From Flavobacterium sp. (GTDB taxonomy: Bacteria; Bacteroidota; Bacteroidia; Flavobacteriales; Flavobacteriaceae), in contig DMHA01000335.1 in NCBI GenBank assembly GCA_003449615.1, positions 1 to 14,963 of the forward strand: a DNA stretch of 14,963 bases. The letters are read 5' to 3'. The translations under genes were made by a program, and so were the position numbers. This document shows positions 14,925-14,963 of this stretch, in pieces; positions within the stretch are counted from its first letter, which is position 1, and each line of letters starts with the position of its first letter. Under the pieces are notes generated by a model. The model had not been told where the DNA came from, made no database searches, and worked only from the letters and a program-made list of their open reading frames with translations.

Positions 14925-14963
14925 AGGCATAACAGTAGTTTGTAGAAAAGGCGGTTTAAGGCT
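14925..14963 (+). other. start of a second attC-like site (truncated by window)
   Basis: AGGCATAAC (14925-14933) is followed by AGTAGTTTGTAGAAAAGGCG and then GTTTAAGGCT at the window end. The first site reads AACAG, two bases, then GTTTTGATA and GGGGTTT; this one reads AACAG, two bases, then GTTTGTAGA and GGCGGTTT. The two sites therefore share a base pattern as well as position. The complementary 3' arm is not in the window. Confidence 0.45.

Larger units (their letters stand above)
14534..14963. mobile_element. integron-cassette-like unit 2 (partial, runs off the window)
   Basis: It starts at TTATGCCT after G14533. The bases AGGCATAAC at 14925-14933 are the exact complement of its start GTTATGCCT (14533-14541), repeating the rule seen in unit 1. 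One minus-strand gene fills almost all the space between. The end of its attC-like site lies beyond the window. Confidence 0.5.

Overview
The window looks like part of a Flavobacterium-like (Bacteroidota, Flavobacteriia) chromosome. It is AT-rich, with -7 elements of the TAnnTTTG type rather than sigma70 boxes. It encodes a very large surface protein with the type B sorting tail of the type IX secretion system (T9SS), and it carries a tandem heptanucleotide repeat of a kind I associate with this group. No rRNA, tRNA or CRISPR array is visible.

Region 1 (1-10834) is ordinary chromosome. A heptad repeat abuts the 3' end of a 1427-residue secreted, modular protein on the minus strand. Divergent from it is argS (arginyl-tRNA ligase). 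Convergent with argS is a gene for a papain-fold enzyme resembling protein-glutaminase, whose reading frame extends past its first ATG to a likely non-canonical start. Next comes a minus-strand two-gene operon: a circularly permuted ATP-grasp/alpha-E fusion overlapping a bacterial transglutaminase-like protein. This is the known peptide-ligase/transglutaminase pairing, whose substrate is undefined.

Region 2 (10835-11242) is a 400-base scar. It holds a small G+C-rich hairpin between two CACAGATT copies, the 3' remnant of a coiled-coil gene, a good -7 element, and a 23-codon signal-peptide-like stub ending in a 12-bp palindrome.

Region 3 (11243-14963) is accessory DNA and the most interesting part. 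It has the layout of integron gene cassettes. The first unit starts at G^TTGGCGGT (11242-11250) and carries four co-oriented genes: a lipoprotein, a GIY-YIG nuclease, a 93-residue unknown and a KilA-N protein. It ends in a 137-base imperfect hairpin (14404-14540) whose 5' end, ACCGCCAAC, is the exact complement of the start of the same unit. The next unit starts at G^TTATGCCT (14533-14541) and contains a short minus-strand gene. At 14925-14933 it shows AGGCATAAC, again the exact complement of its own start, followed by the beginning of a similar hairpin cut off by the window edge. Two successive units obeying the same 'own start pairs with own end' rule is the signature of attC-borne cassettes. 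However, the core bases do not fit the canonical GTTRRRY/RYYYAAC consensus and no integrase is in view. The cassette reading is therefore strong by structure but inferred in mechanism.
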